In this document: positions 8,277-16,278 of the stretch, piece after piece
Numbering within the stretch: the stretch's first letter is position 1
Layout: every line of letters starts with the position of its first letter
Notes under the pieces: model-generated
Database searches by the model: none
What the model saw: only the letters and a program-made list of their open reading frames with translations
Told to the model about the DNA's origin: nothing
Assembly (NCBI RefSeq): GCF_000717335.1
Contig: NZ_JNYZ01000003.1
Location: 1-64,000 of the forward strand
Direction of reading: 5' to 3'
From: Amycolatopsis jejuensis
GTDB lineage: Bacteria; Actinomycetota; Actinomycetes; Mycobacteriales; Pseudonocardiaceae
Length of the DNA stretch: 64,000 nucleotides
Program-made: the position numbers and the translations under genes

Positions 8277-9710
8277 GTGACGCGAGGCTATGACCTTGCC
8301 ATTGTCGGCGGCGGAACCGCCGGCATCATCGCCGCCAAGACCGCAGGCGGGCTCGGCGCGCGGGTCGTCCTGGTGGAGCGTGACCGCACCGGCGGTGACT
8401 GCCTGTGGACCGGGTGCGTGCCGAGCAAGTCTTTGATCGCCGCCGCCCGCGCCGCGCAGGCCATGCGCGCGGCGGGCCGGTTCGGTATCACGCCGGTTGA
8501 GCCGCGGGTCGACTTCGCCGCCGTCATGGCTCATGTCCGCCGGGCGATCGAGCGGATCGAGCCGGTCGACTCACCCGGGGCGCTGGCCGAGGCCGGTGCC
8601 GAGGTCATCGCCGGCACCGCGGAGTTCTCCGGACCGGAGGAGCTCCGCGTCGACGGCCGGTCACTGCGGTTCCGGCACGCGCTGATCGCCACCGGCTCCG
8701 CCCCGGCGCTCCCGCCGGTGCCCGGCCTGGCCGAGGTCAAGCCGCTGACCAGCGACACCGTCTGGGACCTGGCCGAACTGCCGGCGCGGCTGGTCGTGCT
8801 GGGCGGCGGCCCGATCGGGTGCGAGCTCGGGCAGGCATTCGCCCGGCTCGGCGCCGAGGTGACCGTCATCGAGGCCGTCGACCGCCTCGTGCCCCGTGAC
8901 GAACCCCAGGCCGCGATCGCGCTGTCGGCGACGCTGTCCGCGGACGGGATCCGTGTGCTGACCTCGACCACCGTGACCAAGGTCGTCAGACATGCCGACG
9001 GGATACGGCTGGAGCTCAGCGGCCGCGACTTGGACGTTCTCGATGCGGACCGGGTGCTCGTGTCCACCGGTCGCCGTCCCCGTACCGCCGGCCTCGGGTT
9101 GGAGCGGACTGGGGTGCGGCTGGACGAGCGTGGCCACGTGGCGGTGGACGCCAAGCTGCGCACGAGCAACCGCCGCATCTACGCGGCCGGCGATGTCACC
9201 GGCGCGCCGGCGTTCACCCACGTCGCGGGCATGCACGGCAGCATCGCCGCCACCAACGCACTGCTCGTGCCTACGCGCCGGATCGACCACGACCGGATCC
9301 CGCGGGTGACGTTCACCGACCCGGAGATCGCCCACGTCGGTCTCACCGAAGCCCAGGCCCGCCACCGCCACGGTGGCGCGGTTCGGGTCCGGCTGCTGCG
9401 GCACGAGCACGTCGACCGCGCGATCGTCGAGGACGACACTGACGGCTTCACCCACGTCGTGCTCGACGCCAAAGGCCGCGTGCTCGGCGCGACGATCGTG
9501 GCGCCGCGTGCCGGAGAGATGATCGCCGAACTCGCCGGCCTGGTCGCCCGCCGTGGACGGTTGCGGGATCTCGCGCCGGTAGTCCACCCCTATCCGGCCT
9601 GGTCTGATGGTGTCTGGAACGCGGCCGTGGCCGAGTCGCGCGAGGCGCTGCATGCACCGGCCATGCGCCGCCTCACCGGTGCCCTGCTGCGTCTGCGCCG
9701 GGCCCGGTGA
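8277..9710 (+). CDS. MerA-like FAD-dependent disulfide oxidoreductase
   Basis: A 477-residue flavoprotein. The GTG at 8277 follows GGGAGG by 6 nt, and the product starts with the FAD dinucleotide fold (YDLAIVGGGTAGIIAA). The redox-active pair is in GGDCLWTGCVPSKSL, then come the NAD(P)H fold (LVVLGGGPIGCELGQAFARLG), the second FAD motif (RRIYAAGDVTGAPAFTHVA) and a dimerisation domain with HPYPAWSD. It lacks both the N-terminal HMA domain and the C-terminal vicinal Cys pair of true mercuric reductase, so the substrate is open: a lipoamide/mycothione-type or thiol reductase is possible. It sits downstream of a MerT-like gene. Confidence 0.85.
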   Translation: MTRGYDLAIVGGGTAGIIAAKTAGGLGARVVLVERDRTGGDCLWTGCVPSKSLIAAARAAQAMRAAGRFGITPVEPRVDFAAVMAHVRRAIERIEPVDSPGALAEAGAEVIAGTAEFSGPEELRVDGRSLRFRHALIATGSAPALPPVPGLAEVKPLTSDTVWDLAELPARLVVLGGGPIGCELGQAFARLGAEVTVIEAVDRLVPRDEPQAAIALSATLSADGIRVLTSTTVTKVVRHADGIRLELSGRDLDVLDADRVLVSTGRRPRTAGLGLERTGVRLDERGHVAVDAKLRTSNRRIYAAGDVTGAPAFTHVAGMHGSIAATNALLVPTRRIDHDRIPRVTFTDPEIAHVGLTEAQARHRHGGAVRVRLLRHEHVDRAIVEDDTDGFTHVVLDAKGRVLGATIVAPRAGEMIAELAGLVARRGRLRDLAPVVHPYPAWSDGVWNAAVAESREALHAPAMRRLTGALLRLRRAR

Positions 9711-9734
9711 CGCGGGGCGCGCCGGGAACCGCGA

Positions 9735-10190
9735 TTTGTGGAACCCGTTGCGAACGCCGGAGTTCGGCCGGCGCTGGGCGCGCGGGTGGTTGCCTTGGCC
9801 GCAGACGGGCTGTTCCAGACCGGCCGGCTCGATCTTCTTCAGCCCCGAGCGCGCCACCACCGCCGGGCGGGCCGCGGCGGGCTTCGCGACGCTGCTGCCC
9901 TGCGGCGTGATCGGCCCGTTCGCCGGGCCGCTGCTCGACCGCTGCCGACGCACCCGCGTGCTCGTACTCGGCAACCGTGCCCGCACTGTGATCGTGGTGA
10001 CTGCGGCGATCGCGTTGTTCGTGACGGGCCGGTGTTCTGCTTCGCTGCCTTGGCGGCGGTGAATCTCAGCCGGTTGCACAGCGCGGGCCGCGCTGGCGGC
10101 CCTGCCGCATGTCGTGACCGGTGGCCGGCTGGTGCTGGCCAACTCGGTGTGGACCGTGGCGGGGCTGACCGGCGGCGCCGTCGATACCTA
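9735..10190 (+). pseudogene. MFS transporter relic
   Basis: Two frames together spell an MFS exporter N-terminal half: LVALAADGLFQTGRL-like, then AGSIFFSPERATTAGRAAAG, VIGPFAGPLLDR and RVLVLGNRARTVIVV (the R-x-x-R/K loop between helices), then LPHVVTGGRLVLANSVWTVAG in another frame. At least two frameshifts and a truncation after about 150 codons make it non-functional. A MITE-like insertion lies 70 bp downstream. Confidence 0.65.
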
Positions 10191-10259
10191 AGCAGGACTC
10201 GGGATCCGTTGTCTCGGCCATGCCACCCGATTCCGCGGCCGGCCTGTCCGCGCTGATCT

Positions 10260-10486
10260 CCAATGCCAGGAACTTAAGGCTGTGATGTGGACGCGCTTCC
10301 GGTGTGTTTCCCAGCTCGGCTGTCTCGGGCCGGTTGAGCGCAGGTCGCTGTGGGCCCCGGACCCGGGAACGGAAGCCGGGTTATGGACCCGGTCACATGG
10401 CGATAAAGCGGGCATTCCGGCGCTGTTGATGTCCTTTGTGGATGGTCAGCGGGCCGAGGTCACGCGGCTTAAGTTCCTGGCATTGG
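10260..10486. mobile_element. 227-bp MITE-like element with 19-bp inverted repeats and target duplication
   Basis: Perfect 19-bp inverted repeats CCAATGCCAGGAACTTAAG occupy 10260-10278 and, inverted, 10468-10486. They are flanked directly by the 9-bp direct repeat CGCTGATCT (10251-10259 and 10487-10495), the hallmark of a transposition event. The inside (about 190 bp) has no transposase-like ORF. The terminal sequence and the 9-bp duplication fit a non-autonomous derivative of an IS4-type element; that family assignment is from memory of such termini and unverified. Confidence 0.75.
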
Positions 10487-10692
10487 CGCTGATCTCGGCG
10501 GGCGGACACGCGGGCGGGCTTGCGGTGGGCGCGGAAGAGGCTGACTTGGGATGATCCGTCGGCAATCCGGCGGCAGCGAGGTTTCCGGTGGTTGTGCCCG
10601 GAGGAGTGTCAGCGCCGTTACAGAGTTCCTTCCCAGATCGCGGGGTTTCCGCTGCAATGCCCGGAACCCGGTCGCGGAGGCGAGGAGAGCCA

Positions 10693-11704
10693 GTGACCGC
10701 ACTGATCTTGATAGGAGTGCTGCTGCTGACCGGTGCCAATGGCGCCAACGACGTGTCGAAGGGGATTGCCACGCTGGCCGGGTCCGGTGTCACGCGCTAC
10801 CGGACGGCTGTGGCCTGGGGTGCGGTCACCACGCTCGCGGGCGCGCTGGGCACGGTGTGGATCGCCGCCGGCATGCTCAAGCTGTTCTCCTCCGGCATTG
10901 TCGGTGCCACTTTCACTCCCGCCTTCGCCGTGGCCGTGCTGTCCGGTGTGGATGCCTTGGATGGTCACGGCGACGCTGCTGCGGCTGCCGGTGTCCACGA
11001 CGCACGCGATCGTCGGCGCGCTGATCGGTGCCGGGCTGCTGCTGGATCCGAACGACGTGCGGTGGTCCGCACTGCTGACCAAGGTGGCGATCCCGCTGCT
11101 GGCCAGTGCGGTCGTGGCGTTCGCGATCTCCGCGGGACTGACGGTAGCGGCCCGTGTCGCGGCGGCCCGTCCATCCGGTCCGGCCGTGGCCGCGGATCGC
11201 CTCTGCGCGAGCGTCCCGCTTGTCGCACCGGTCCGGACGCCCCGACCGGTCCTGACGGCGGCGCACTGGCTCCCCGCCGGTGCGGTCGGTGCGGCTCGTG
11301 GCCTCAACGACACCCCGAAGCTGGTCGCGATCGGCGCGTTCGCGCTCGTCCCGGCGGGTATGACCCTCGTGGGTGTCACTGTCCTCGCGACCGCCGCTAT
11401 GTGCCTCGGTGCGCTGGTGGTCGGGATCCCCGTGGCACGACGCCTCGGCGAAGGCGTCGTCACGTTGCGCCATGGCGAGGGGCTTCGCGCGAATGTCACC
11501 ACGGCCGTATTGGTCGCGCTCGGCGGCTCCGCGGGACTGCCGATGTCAACCACGCACGTGTCCGGCGGCGCGATCGCCGGCACGTTGGGCGCTCAGCTGA
11601 GCCGGCGCAACCCCCGGACCTTGCGTGATTTCGCTGTCGCCTGGACCGTGACCCCGGTGATTTCCGCGGTGGTCGCCGCCGGGGTTTACCTGCTGGCGCG
11701 GTAG
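10693..11704 (+). pseudogene. Inorganic phosphate transporter (PiT family), frameshifted
   Basis: GTG at 10693 follows GAGGAGA. The first frame gives TGANGANDVSKGIATLAGSG (PiT signature GANDxxK) through AFAVAVLSG. The gene then continues one frame over from about 10948 with TLLRLPVSTTHAIVGALIGA, the second half including GAARGLNDTPKL and GLPMSTTHVSGGAIAG, ending at 11704. All landmarks of a ~336-residue low-affinity Pi:H+ symporter are present, with a single-base shift near 10948, so it is a recent mutation or a sequencing error rather than an old relic. Its 3' end overlaps the convergent gene ending at 11686. Confidence 0.8.
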
Positions 11705-12360
11705 CCGGCACGGCTGCGCAGGACTGCGCGGACGGTGAGCACCGCTTGCATCGTCGCCGCGGGCCGGGCGACGACCGGACGGGGTGCGTCGATCATCCGG
11801 CCGCGGCGGACGCTGATCGCGGTGACAGTGATGACCGGAGCCATCCAGGCCGCCAGCGCGGCGGCGCGCATGGCGCGACTGGGTTCGTGCCGGAGTGCGA
11901 ACCAGGCCCAGAAGGCCGCGTCGGCGAGTGAGTCCGCGGCTGCGCCGAATAGGGTCTGGGTGCCGAGCCGGCGGGCGATGCGTCCGTCGGCGAGATCGCT
12001 GGCGAGCGCGGCGACGGGGGTGGCCCATCCGGTGGTGAGCGCGGGCAGGTTGGCGCGGGTCAGGGTGATGGCGTCGGCGATGCCGATCGACCGTCGATGT
12101 TCGAGCATGCCCAGATGAGCCGCGGCCAGCGCCCAGCTCGTGATAGTCCACAAAGGACACTTTCGGTGGCTGACGACAGCGAAGACGAGATGCAGCGCGG
12201 TGATTTCCCCCAGGGCACGTGGTCTGCGCTGGGCTTGCCTGATCGAGCGCCGCGTGGCTTGCGTGACGAAGCGGGCCCAGGCCATGGGCCGCCATCGCCC
12301 CTGCCGTAGCCCGTCCAGGAGCGCGTTCGTTGCCGCTCGGCTGTCATGGCCGGCCGTCAC
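11686..12360 (-). CDS. CDP-alcohol phosphatidyltransferase family protein
   Basis: A 224-residue membrane enzyme starting GTG at 12360, overlapping the stop of the AhpD-like gene as GTGA. The family motif DGx2ARx8Gx3Dx3D is exact in the stretch DGRIARRLGTQTLFG plus AAADSLAD, giving the metal- and CDP-binding aspartates. Flanking hydrophobic helices fit the six-helix fold. Such enzymes exchange CMP of CDP-diacylglycerol (or CDP-alcohol) for a hydroxyl acceptor, making phospholipid head groups. It is last in the operon headed by the Crp/Fnr regulator, suggesting condition-dependent membrane lipid change. Confidence 0.85.
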   Translation of the reverse strand: MTAGHDSRAATNALLDGLRQGRWRPMAWARFVTQATRRSIRQAQRRPRALGEITALHLVFAVVSHRKCPLWTITSWALAAAHLGMLEHRRSIGIADAITLTRANLPALTTGWATPVAALASDLADGRIARRLGTQTLFGAAADSLADAAFWAWFALRHEPSRAMRAAALAAWMAPVITVTAISVRRGRMIDAPRPVVARPAATMQAVLTVRAVLRSRAGYRASR

Positions 12361-12781
12361 GGGGCTTCGCCGAAGAGTTTCTTGAGCCTGGCGTCGCCGC
12401 CCTCGGCCAGTCGTTGCGCCGAGACGGTGAAGCAGTCCGCTGTCATCCGGCCCGGCGTGCGGGTGAGTTTCCCGACGTAGGCCAGCAGCGGCTTGAGCCG
12501 CTCCTCGACGAGCGCCGTGCCGGAATCTGCGAGCAGGGCCGGCAGAGTGTCCTCGGCCATGCCGAACGCGAACGCGGTGGCCGTGTGCACCCCGTGGCAA
12601 TACCCGCATGAGTTCACCCTGGACACGCAGGCGGCGATGAGTTCGCGTTCGGCCACCGTCAGCGGGGACGGCCCCCGCGGGAGCACTTCGCGGTAGTCGA
12701 GCGATGGCCCGGCGGTGCCCGGATAGGCCCGGAACACGTCGATCAGGTTGCGTCGGATGGCAGCGACGGCAGGTACGACAT
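12357..12781 (-). pseudogene. AhpD/carboxymuconolactone decarboxylase-like protein, frameshifted near start
   Basis: The body reads SPLTVAERELIAACVS then NSCGYCHGVHTATAFA, the CxxCxxxH redox site of AhpD-like alkylhydroperoxidases, and ends at 12357. The natural start is the ATG at 12781 with a strong ribosome site (GAGGAG), reading MSYLPSLPSDAT, but this frame hits TGA; the body continues one base over as LIDVFRAYPGTAGP. One missing base near 12743 accounts for it. If real, the peroxidase is lost unless an internal start is used; if an error, it is an intact 141-residue protein in the Crp/Fnr operon. Confidence 0.75.
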
Positions 12782-12793
12782 GCGGTTCTCCTC

Positions 12794-13645
12794 TTACCCC
12801 GCGACCGGAAGACGGGCAACGACGCGACACAGCGGAAACGGCAGCCGACGTCCTGGCCGCGCCCAGGTCGCCAACGCGAGACGCGCCGCCTCGACGTTCT
12901 CGGGTGCGATGCCGGGCAGGTAGAGCCCGTCGACGAGCAGGGCTGCCGCACGCGGATCGGCGATCTCGCGCCGGAACACGCGGCGCTCGCTGGCCTCGAC
13001 GACGAACCCGTGCGCGCGAAGGATCTTCGGCAGCCCGTCGCGGGCGTCGGGGTTGGGCCAGGGCTGCGACCGGATGCGCAAGGCCCGCATCACCCGCCAC
13101 CACCCCCGCAGCCCTCGACCTAACCGCATCCGGGACGGGACCAAAGCGACCAGCTTCCCTCCTGGCCGCAACACCCGTGTCACCTCGGCCAGCACCGCAT
13201 CGAGCGGTGTCAGCACCGGGAAGCGCATGGCCGCGCACACCGCGTCGACCGTGTTGTCGCCGATCGGCAGCTGATCGGCGCGGCCGCAGACCACCGGCCC
13301 GCGGCCGGCGGCCGCGGCAAGGGCCAGTTCCCCGGCGGACAGGTCGACGCCGAGCCACCGCTCGTCCCGCAGCACGTCACGGGTGGGCGCCGAGCCGCAC
13401 GCGAGGTCGAGAATCGTCTTCGCCTTCCCGCGCAGCGGTGCCACCAGCCACGAGTACGGCCGGTTACCCCGCCGATCAGTCGCCGGGTCCAGGAGGAGTT
13501 CGGTAATACCCGGCCGATCGTCGTGATAGCGGGCCAGGTAACGAGGCCACAGCGCGGTCTCGGCCGAGGTTCGGCGTCCGGCGAGGCGGCCCACGCCGGC
13601 GACGATAAACGGCACTGCGCAGTTCACCGCCGCCCGAACCCACAT
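12794..13645 (-). CDS. Class I SAM-dependent methyltransferase
   Basis: A 283-residue protein; ATG at 13645 overlaps the Crp/Fnr stop codon (TGATG), with AGGAGG just upstream. An N-terminal hydrophobic stretch is followed by about 55 residues of lead-in, then motif I ILDLACGSAPT, WLGVDLSAGEL for the ribose-binding acid, the QLPIGDNTVDAVCAA acidic loop and VLRPGGKLVALVPS, all typical of Ubie/Coq5-type methyltransferases. The substrate is unknown; its place between a Crp/Fnr regulator and a phosphatidyltransferase gene hints at a lipid or quinone. Confidence 0.85.
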   Translation of the reverse strand: MWVRAAVNCAVPFIVAGVGRLAGRRTSAETALWPRYLARYHDDRPGITELLLDPATDRRGNRPYSWLVAPLRGKAKTILDLACGSAPTRDVLRDERWLGVDLSAGELALAAAAGRGPVVCGRADQLPIGDNTVDAVCAAMRFPVLTPLDAVLAEVTRVLRPGGKLVALVPSRMRLGRGLRGWWRVMRALRIRSQPWPNPDARDGLPKILRAHGFVVEASERRVFRREIADPRAAALLVDGLYLPGIAPENVEAARLALATWARPGRRLPFPLCRVVARLPVAG

Positions 13646-14391
13646 CACGCCTCCTGCCCGGTGATGGTGAGCAGCTTGGCCGGATCGCGAAGGTGAATCG
13701 CGGCGTACCGCACCTCGATCAGGCCCTGGCGCTCGAATTCCTTGAGGATCTTGTTCAGGGACGGGCGCTGCACACCGAGCATCGCGGCGAGCGTGCGCTG
13801 CGGCAACGGGACGTCTTCGTCGACCGCTTCGTCGACGAGCAGCCGGGCGGCCTGCGCGGTCAGCGACCGGCCGAGCAGCCCGATGATGCGGCTCTGGCTG
13901 GTCGCCAGGCGCTGGGCGACGCTGGACAGCCAGCGGCGGGCGATCAGCGGGTGCTCGGCCAGCAGCTTCTCGAACGCGGCCGCGTCCAACGCCAGCGCGG
14001 TCACCTCGTCCAGCGCGCGGGCGGTGTAGGCCAGCGGCATGTCGAGCAGGTGCTGAATGTCGCCGTCGACGTCACCGGGCTGCAACACGTAGACCACGGC
14101 GCGGCGCCGCCCGGCGCCCACCGACAACTCGACCCGGCCGCGTCGCACGATCCATACGCCCTCCGCGGCGGCACCGCCGCGAAAGAGCACCGCGCCACGC
14201 TGGTAGGTCCGGGTACGCAGAGACGCGGCCAGCGCGTCCACGTCGGCGGAACCCAGCGGCGCCGCCTCGCCGCGTCCAACGCAGCGGGCGACCCAGGCGG
14301 CCTGCCGGATCGCCATGCCGGCCGCCGGGCCGGTGCCCAGCAGCCGCATCGTCTGCTCCATCGCCGCGGCCGGTAGCTTCGACAACGCCAT
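13645..14391 (-). CDS. Crp/Fnr family transcriptional regulator
   Basis: A 248-residue regulator. Residues about 55-140 form a cyclic-nucleotide-binding beta-barrel ([34 protein letters not shown]) without the Cys cluster of Fnr. The C terminus is a winged HTH ([37 protein letters not shown]). It heads an operon with a methyltransferase, an AhpD-like protein and a CDP-alcohol phosphatidyltransferase. Two palindromes (14443-14460 and 14472-14487) lie in the divergent promoter region shared with the DUF427 gene, and a third of the same sequence lies upstream of the radical-SAM gene. The likely model is autoregulation plus control of both clusters, inferred from these sites. Confidence 0.9.
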   Translation of the reverse strand: MALSKLPAAAMEQTMRLLGTGPAAGMAIRQAAWVARCVGRGEAAPLGSADVDALAASLRTRTYQRGAVLFRGGAAAEGVWIVRRGRVELSVGAGRRRAVVYVLQPGDVDGDIQHLLDMPLAYTARALDEVTALALDAAAFEKLLAEHPLIARRWLSSVAQRLATSQSRIIGLLGRSLTAQAARLLVDEAVDEDVPLPQRTLAAMLGVQRPSLNKILKEFERQGLIEVRYAAIHLRDPAKLLTITGQEA

Positions 14392-14442
14392 GTGCCCAGC
14401 CTGGCACCGTGCCGCCCGCCGCGCTCACGCCGTCTCCGTCAA

Positions 14443-14460
14443 GTGTCAGCGAGGTGACAC
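14443..14460. promoter_or_regulatory. Crp/Fnr-type operator 1
   Basis: GTGTCAGCGAGGTGACAC is an 18-bp palindrome, with TGTCA and TGACA half-sites 6 bp apart. It lies 52-69 bp upstream of the Crp/Fnr start and 62-79 bp upstream of the divergent DUF427 gene. Confidence 0.75.
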
Positions 14461-14471
14461 ACTTTCCGCGC

Positions 14472-14487
14472 TGTCAGCGAGCTGACA
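14472..14487. promoter_or_regulatory. Crp/Fnr-type operator 2
   Basis: TGTCAGCGAGCTGACA repeats operator 1 with one change in the spacer, placed 35-50 bp upstream of the DUF427 start, a position usual for class II activation or promoter occlusion. Confidence 0.75.
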
Positions 14488-14521
14488 CTCCAGCAGCACG
14501 TATCGAGGCCGAAGTGATCCT

Positions 14522-14878
14522 ATGGAACTCATGATGCGTGCTGTATGGAACGGGATCGTGCTGGCCGAGGCGCCCCGCACGGTCCGGGTCGAAGGAAACC
14601 ACTACTTCCCGCCGGACTCGGTGAACACCGACTGCTTCGCCGAGAGCCGGACGAAGACGCTCTGCCCGTGGAAGGGGCTGGCCAGCTACTACAACCTGAC
14701 CTCGGAGCGGGGTGGGTCGCCGGACATCGCCTGGTACTACCCGCATCCGAGCCCGCTGGCCCGGCGGATCAAGAACCACGTAGCGTTCTACCCCGAGGTG
14801 ACCGTTGAGGGCGAACCCGAACCACGCCCAGGCGGCGGCTTCTGGACCCGCCTTTTCGGCCGCCCGCCCGCGTCGTGA
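14522..14878 (+). CDS. DUF427 domain protein
   Basis: A 118-residue protein fitting the DUF427 beta-barrel family: an N-terminal RAVWNGIVLAEAPRTVRVEG strand pair, TKTLCPWKGLASYYNL in the middle and DIAWYYPHPSPLARRIKNHV near the end, which is the family's conserved core. The biochemical role of DUF427 proteins is unknown. It is divergent from the Crp/Fnr gene with two operators between, and overlaps the next gene by GTGA, so it forms an operon with the thioredoxin-fold protein. The ATG at 14522 was taken as start; no strong ribosome site is seen. Confidence 0.8.
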   Translation: MELMMRAVWNGIVLAEAPRTVRVEGNHYFPPDSVNTDCFAESRTKTLCPWKGLASYYNLTSERGGSPDIAWYYPHPSPLARRIKNHVAFYPEVTVEGEPEPRPGGGFWTRLFGRPPAS

Positions 14879-15341
14879 GCTGGAACGACACCGGTGCCAC
14901 GGTGTACTGGCGGCCCGGCTGCCCGTACTGCTCGCGCCTGCTCGGCGACCTCGACCGCATCGGCCTGCCCGTCCGGAAGGTCAACATCTGGGAGGACCCG
15001 CAGGCTGCTGCCCACATGCGGGCGGTCGCGGGTGGCAACGAGACGGTGCCGACCGTGGTGGTCGGAGACACCGCGATGGTCAATCCCCGTGCCGGTGCGG
15101 TCCTCAACGCCGTCCGCGCACACGCGCCCGATTCCCTCGCCGGTCTCGGCCGCGAGGACCTCGCGGCGCGCGCCGCTGGCATGCCGGGCTGGGCGTCACG
15201 CTGCTCGCCGCCATGGGCTGGTTCGCTCTTGCCGTGGCCAACCCGGCGACCACCTATCTGACACAGTGTCCAAATCCTCGGCGCGCCGCGACCGCTGCCA
15301 CGCAGTCCATCACCAGCACCGCGATACGGAGTTCGAGGTGA
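14875..15341 (+). pseudogene. Mycoredoxin/glutaredoxin-like protein with C-terminal frameshift
   Basis: GTG at 14875 overlaps the DUF427 stop. Residues 9-22 give VYWRPGCPYCSRLL, the CPYC redox site of mycoredoxin/NrdH-like proteins, then TVPTVVVGDTAMVNP with the cis-Pro loop. After residue about 102 the frame loses sense and runs to 15261, whereas the next frame gives LGVTLLAAMGWFALAVANP, a membrane helix expected at the end of this membrane-anchored subtype, ending at 15341. A one-base loss near 15190 explains this. The redox domain itself is whole, so a soluble truncated form might still work. Confidence 0.7.
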
Positions 15342-15453
15342 CACCAGATGCCGGACTGCGCGTGCAGTTCGCCGCGCCGCGTGATTCCGCCTCCTGGCCG
15401 AGCCAACGGTGTTCGCTCCCCATCTTGCGAGGACGGTGTGCCTAGCGGGACTG

Positions 15454-16278
15454 TCAGCGGCCGGACGCTCCTTCGGGTTCCGATATGTCCGCGGGTTTCT
15501 CGGCGACGAGCAGGGCGTACCCGATGAGCCCGTCAGCGACGGCCCGCTTGGCCAGCGCCGCGTAGCGCAGCACCGCCTCGACCTCCACCCCGGCCTCGGC
15601 CAGCCGGGCGGACGCGGTCATCCGCAGCACCCGCAGCCGGGCGTCGATCTCGTCGATCATCCGCGCGATCGCCTCGTCGTGGACCTCGGTGTGCACCACG
15701 CGGAGCCCCGCCCGCTCCAGAATCGCCGCGTACTCGCCCAGCGGACGGGCGTCGGCGATGCAGGCGACCCACGCGGCCACCGTCCTCAGTTCACCAGGCA
15801 GCCCGCCCTCGGCGACCGTCACGTCAGTGATGCCCATCCGGCCTCCGGATCGGAGGAGCCGCGCGAACTCGGCCGCGGCGGTCGCCTTGTCCGGGAACGT
15901 GCAGAACGCGCACTCACACACGACGGCGTCGAAAGTATTGTCCAGCAGCGGTATTCGTTCGGCATCACCGAGGTGGAACCGCACCTTCTCAGCCAGCCCG
16001 GCCTCGGCCGTCACCGCACCAGCGCGCTCCACTGTGGACTGTCCAAGGTCGACACCGTCGACGGTGACGTCGTAGTCGGCGGCGAGCAGGCGCGCGGTCG
16101 CACCCGGCCCGGAGGCGATGTCGGCGACCCGCTGACCGCTGCGCAACCGCAGCCGTTCGGCCAGCCGCCGGGTCAGCGCCAGCCCGCCGGGGTGGTAGGA
16201 CTCGCCCAGCATCAGGGCCACCGCGTCGTTGCCGTAGGAGGAGGCGCAGCAGGACTTGATCTCGGCCGGGGTGTTCAC
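15454..16278 (-). CDS. SAM-dependent methyltransferase with N-terminal Cys pair (ArsM/Ubie-like)
   Basis: A 274-residue protein; GTG at 16278 overlaps the radical-SAM stop (GTGA). It starts with EIKSCCASSYGNDAVALMLG, a CysCys pair found in an actinobacterial group often labelled arsenite-methyltransferase-like, then SAM motif I VADIASGPGATARLLAADY, the acidic loop GVDLGQST, AVVCECAFCTFPD and GGRMGITDVTV. A C-terminal helical part ends with a methylase-type GYALLVAEKP strand. The tight coupling to the COG1964 radical-SAM enzyme suggests the two act on one pathway; arsenic is one option, lipid or cofactor methylation another. Confidence 0.8.
   Translation of the reverse strand: MNTPAEIKSCCASSYGNDAVALMLGESYHPGGLALTRRLAERLRLRSGQRVADIASGPGATARLLAADYDVTVDGVDLGQSTVERAGAVTAEAGLAEKVRFHLGDAERIPLLDNTFDAVVCECAFCTFPDKATAAAEFARLLRSGGRMGITDVTVAEGGLPGELRTVAAWVACIADARPLGEYAAILERAGLRVVHTEVHDEAIARMIDEIDARLRVLRMTASARLAEAGVEVEAVLRYAALAKRAVADGLIGYALLVAEKPADISEPEGASGR

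Noticed and set aside
8277..9710. True mercuric reductase (merA)
   Set aside because: The HMA domain and C-terminal vicinal cysteines are missing, so only a MerA-like label is justified.
12700..13506. + strand frame of 252 codons over the methyltransferase gene
   Set aside because: Antisense to a methyltransferase with intact SAM motif and TGATG coupling; composition is that of a shadow frame.
15449..15464. Another Crp/Fnr-like half-site TGTCAGCGGCCGGACG
   Set aside because: Only the first half-site fits; it lies at the 3' end of the methyltransferase gene, not at a promoter.
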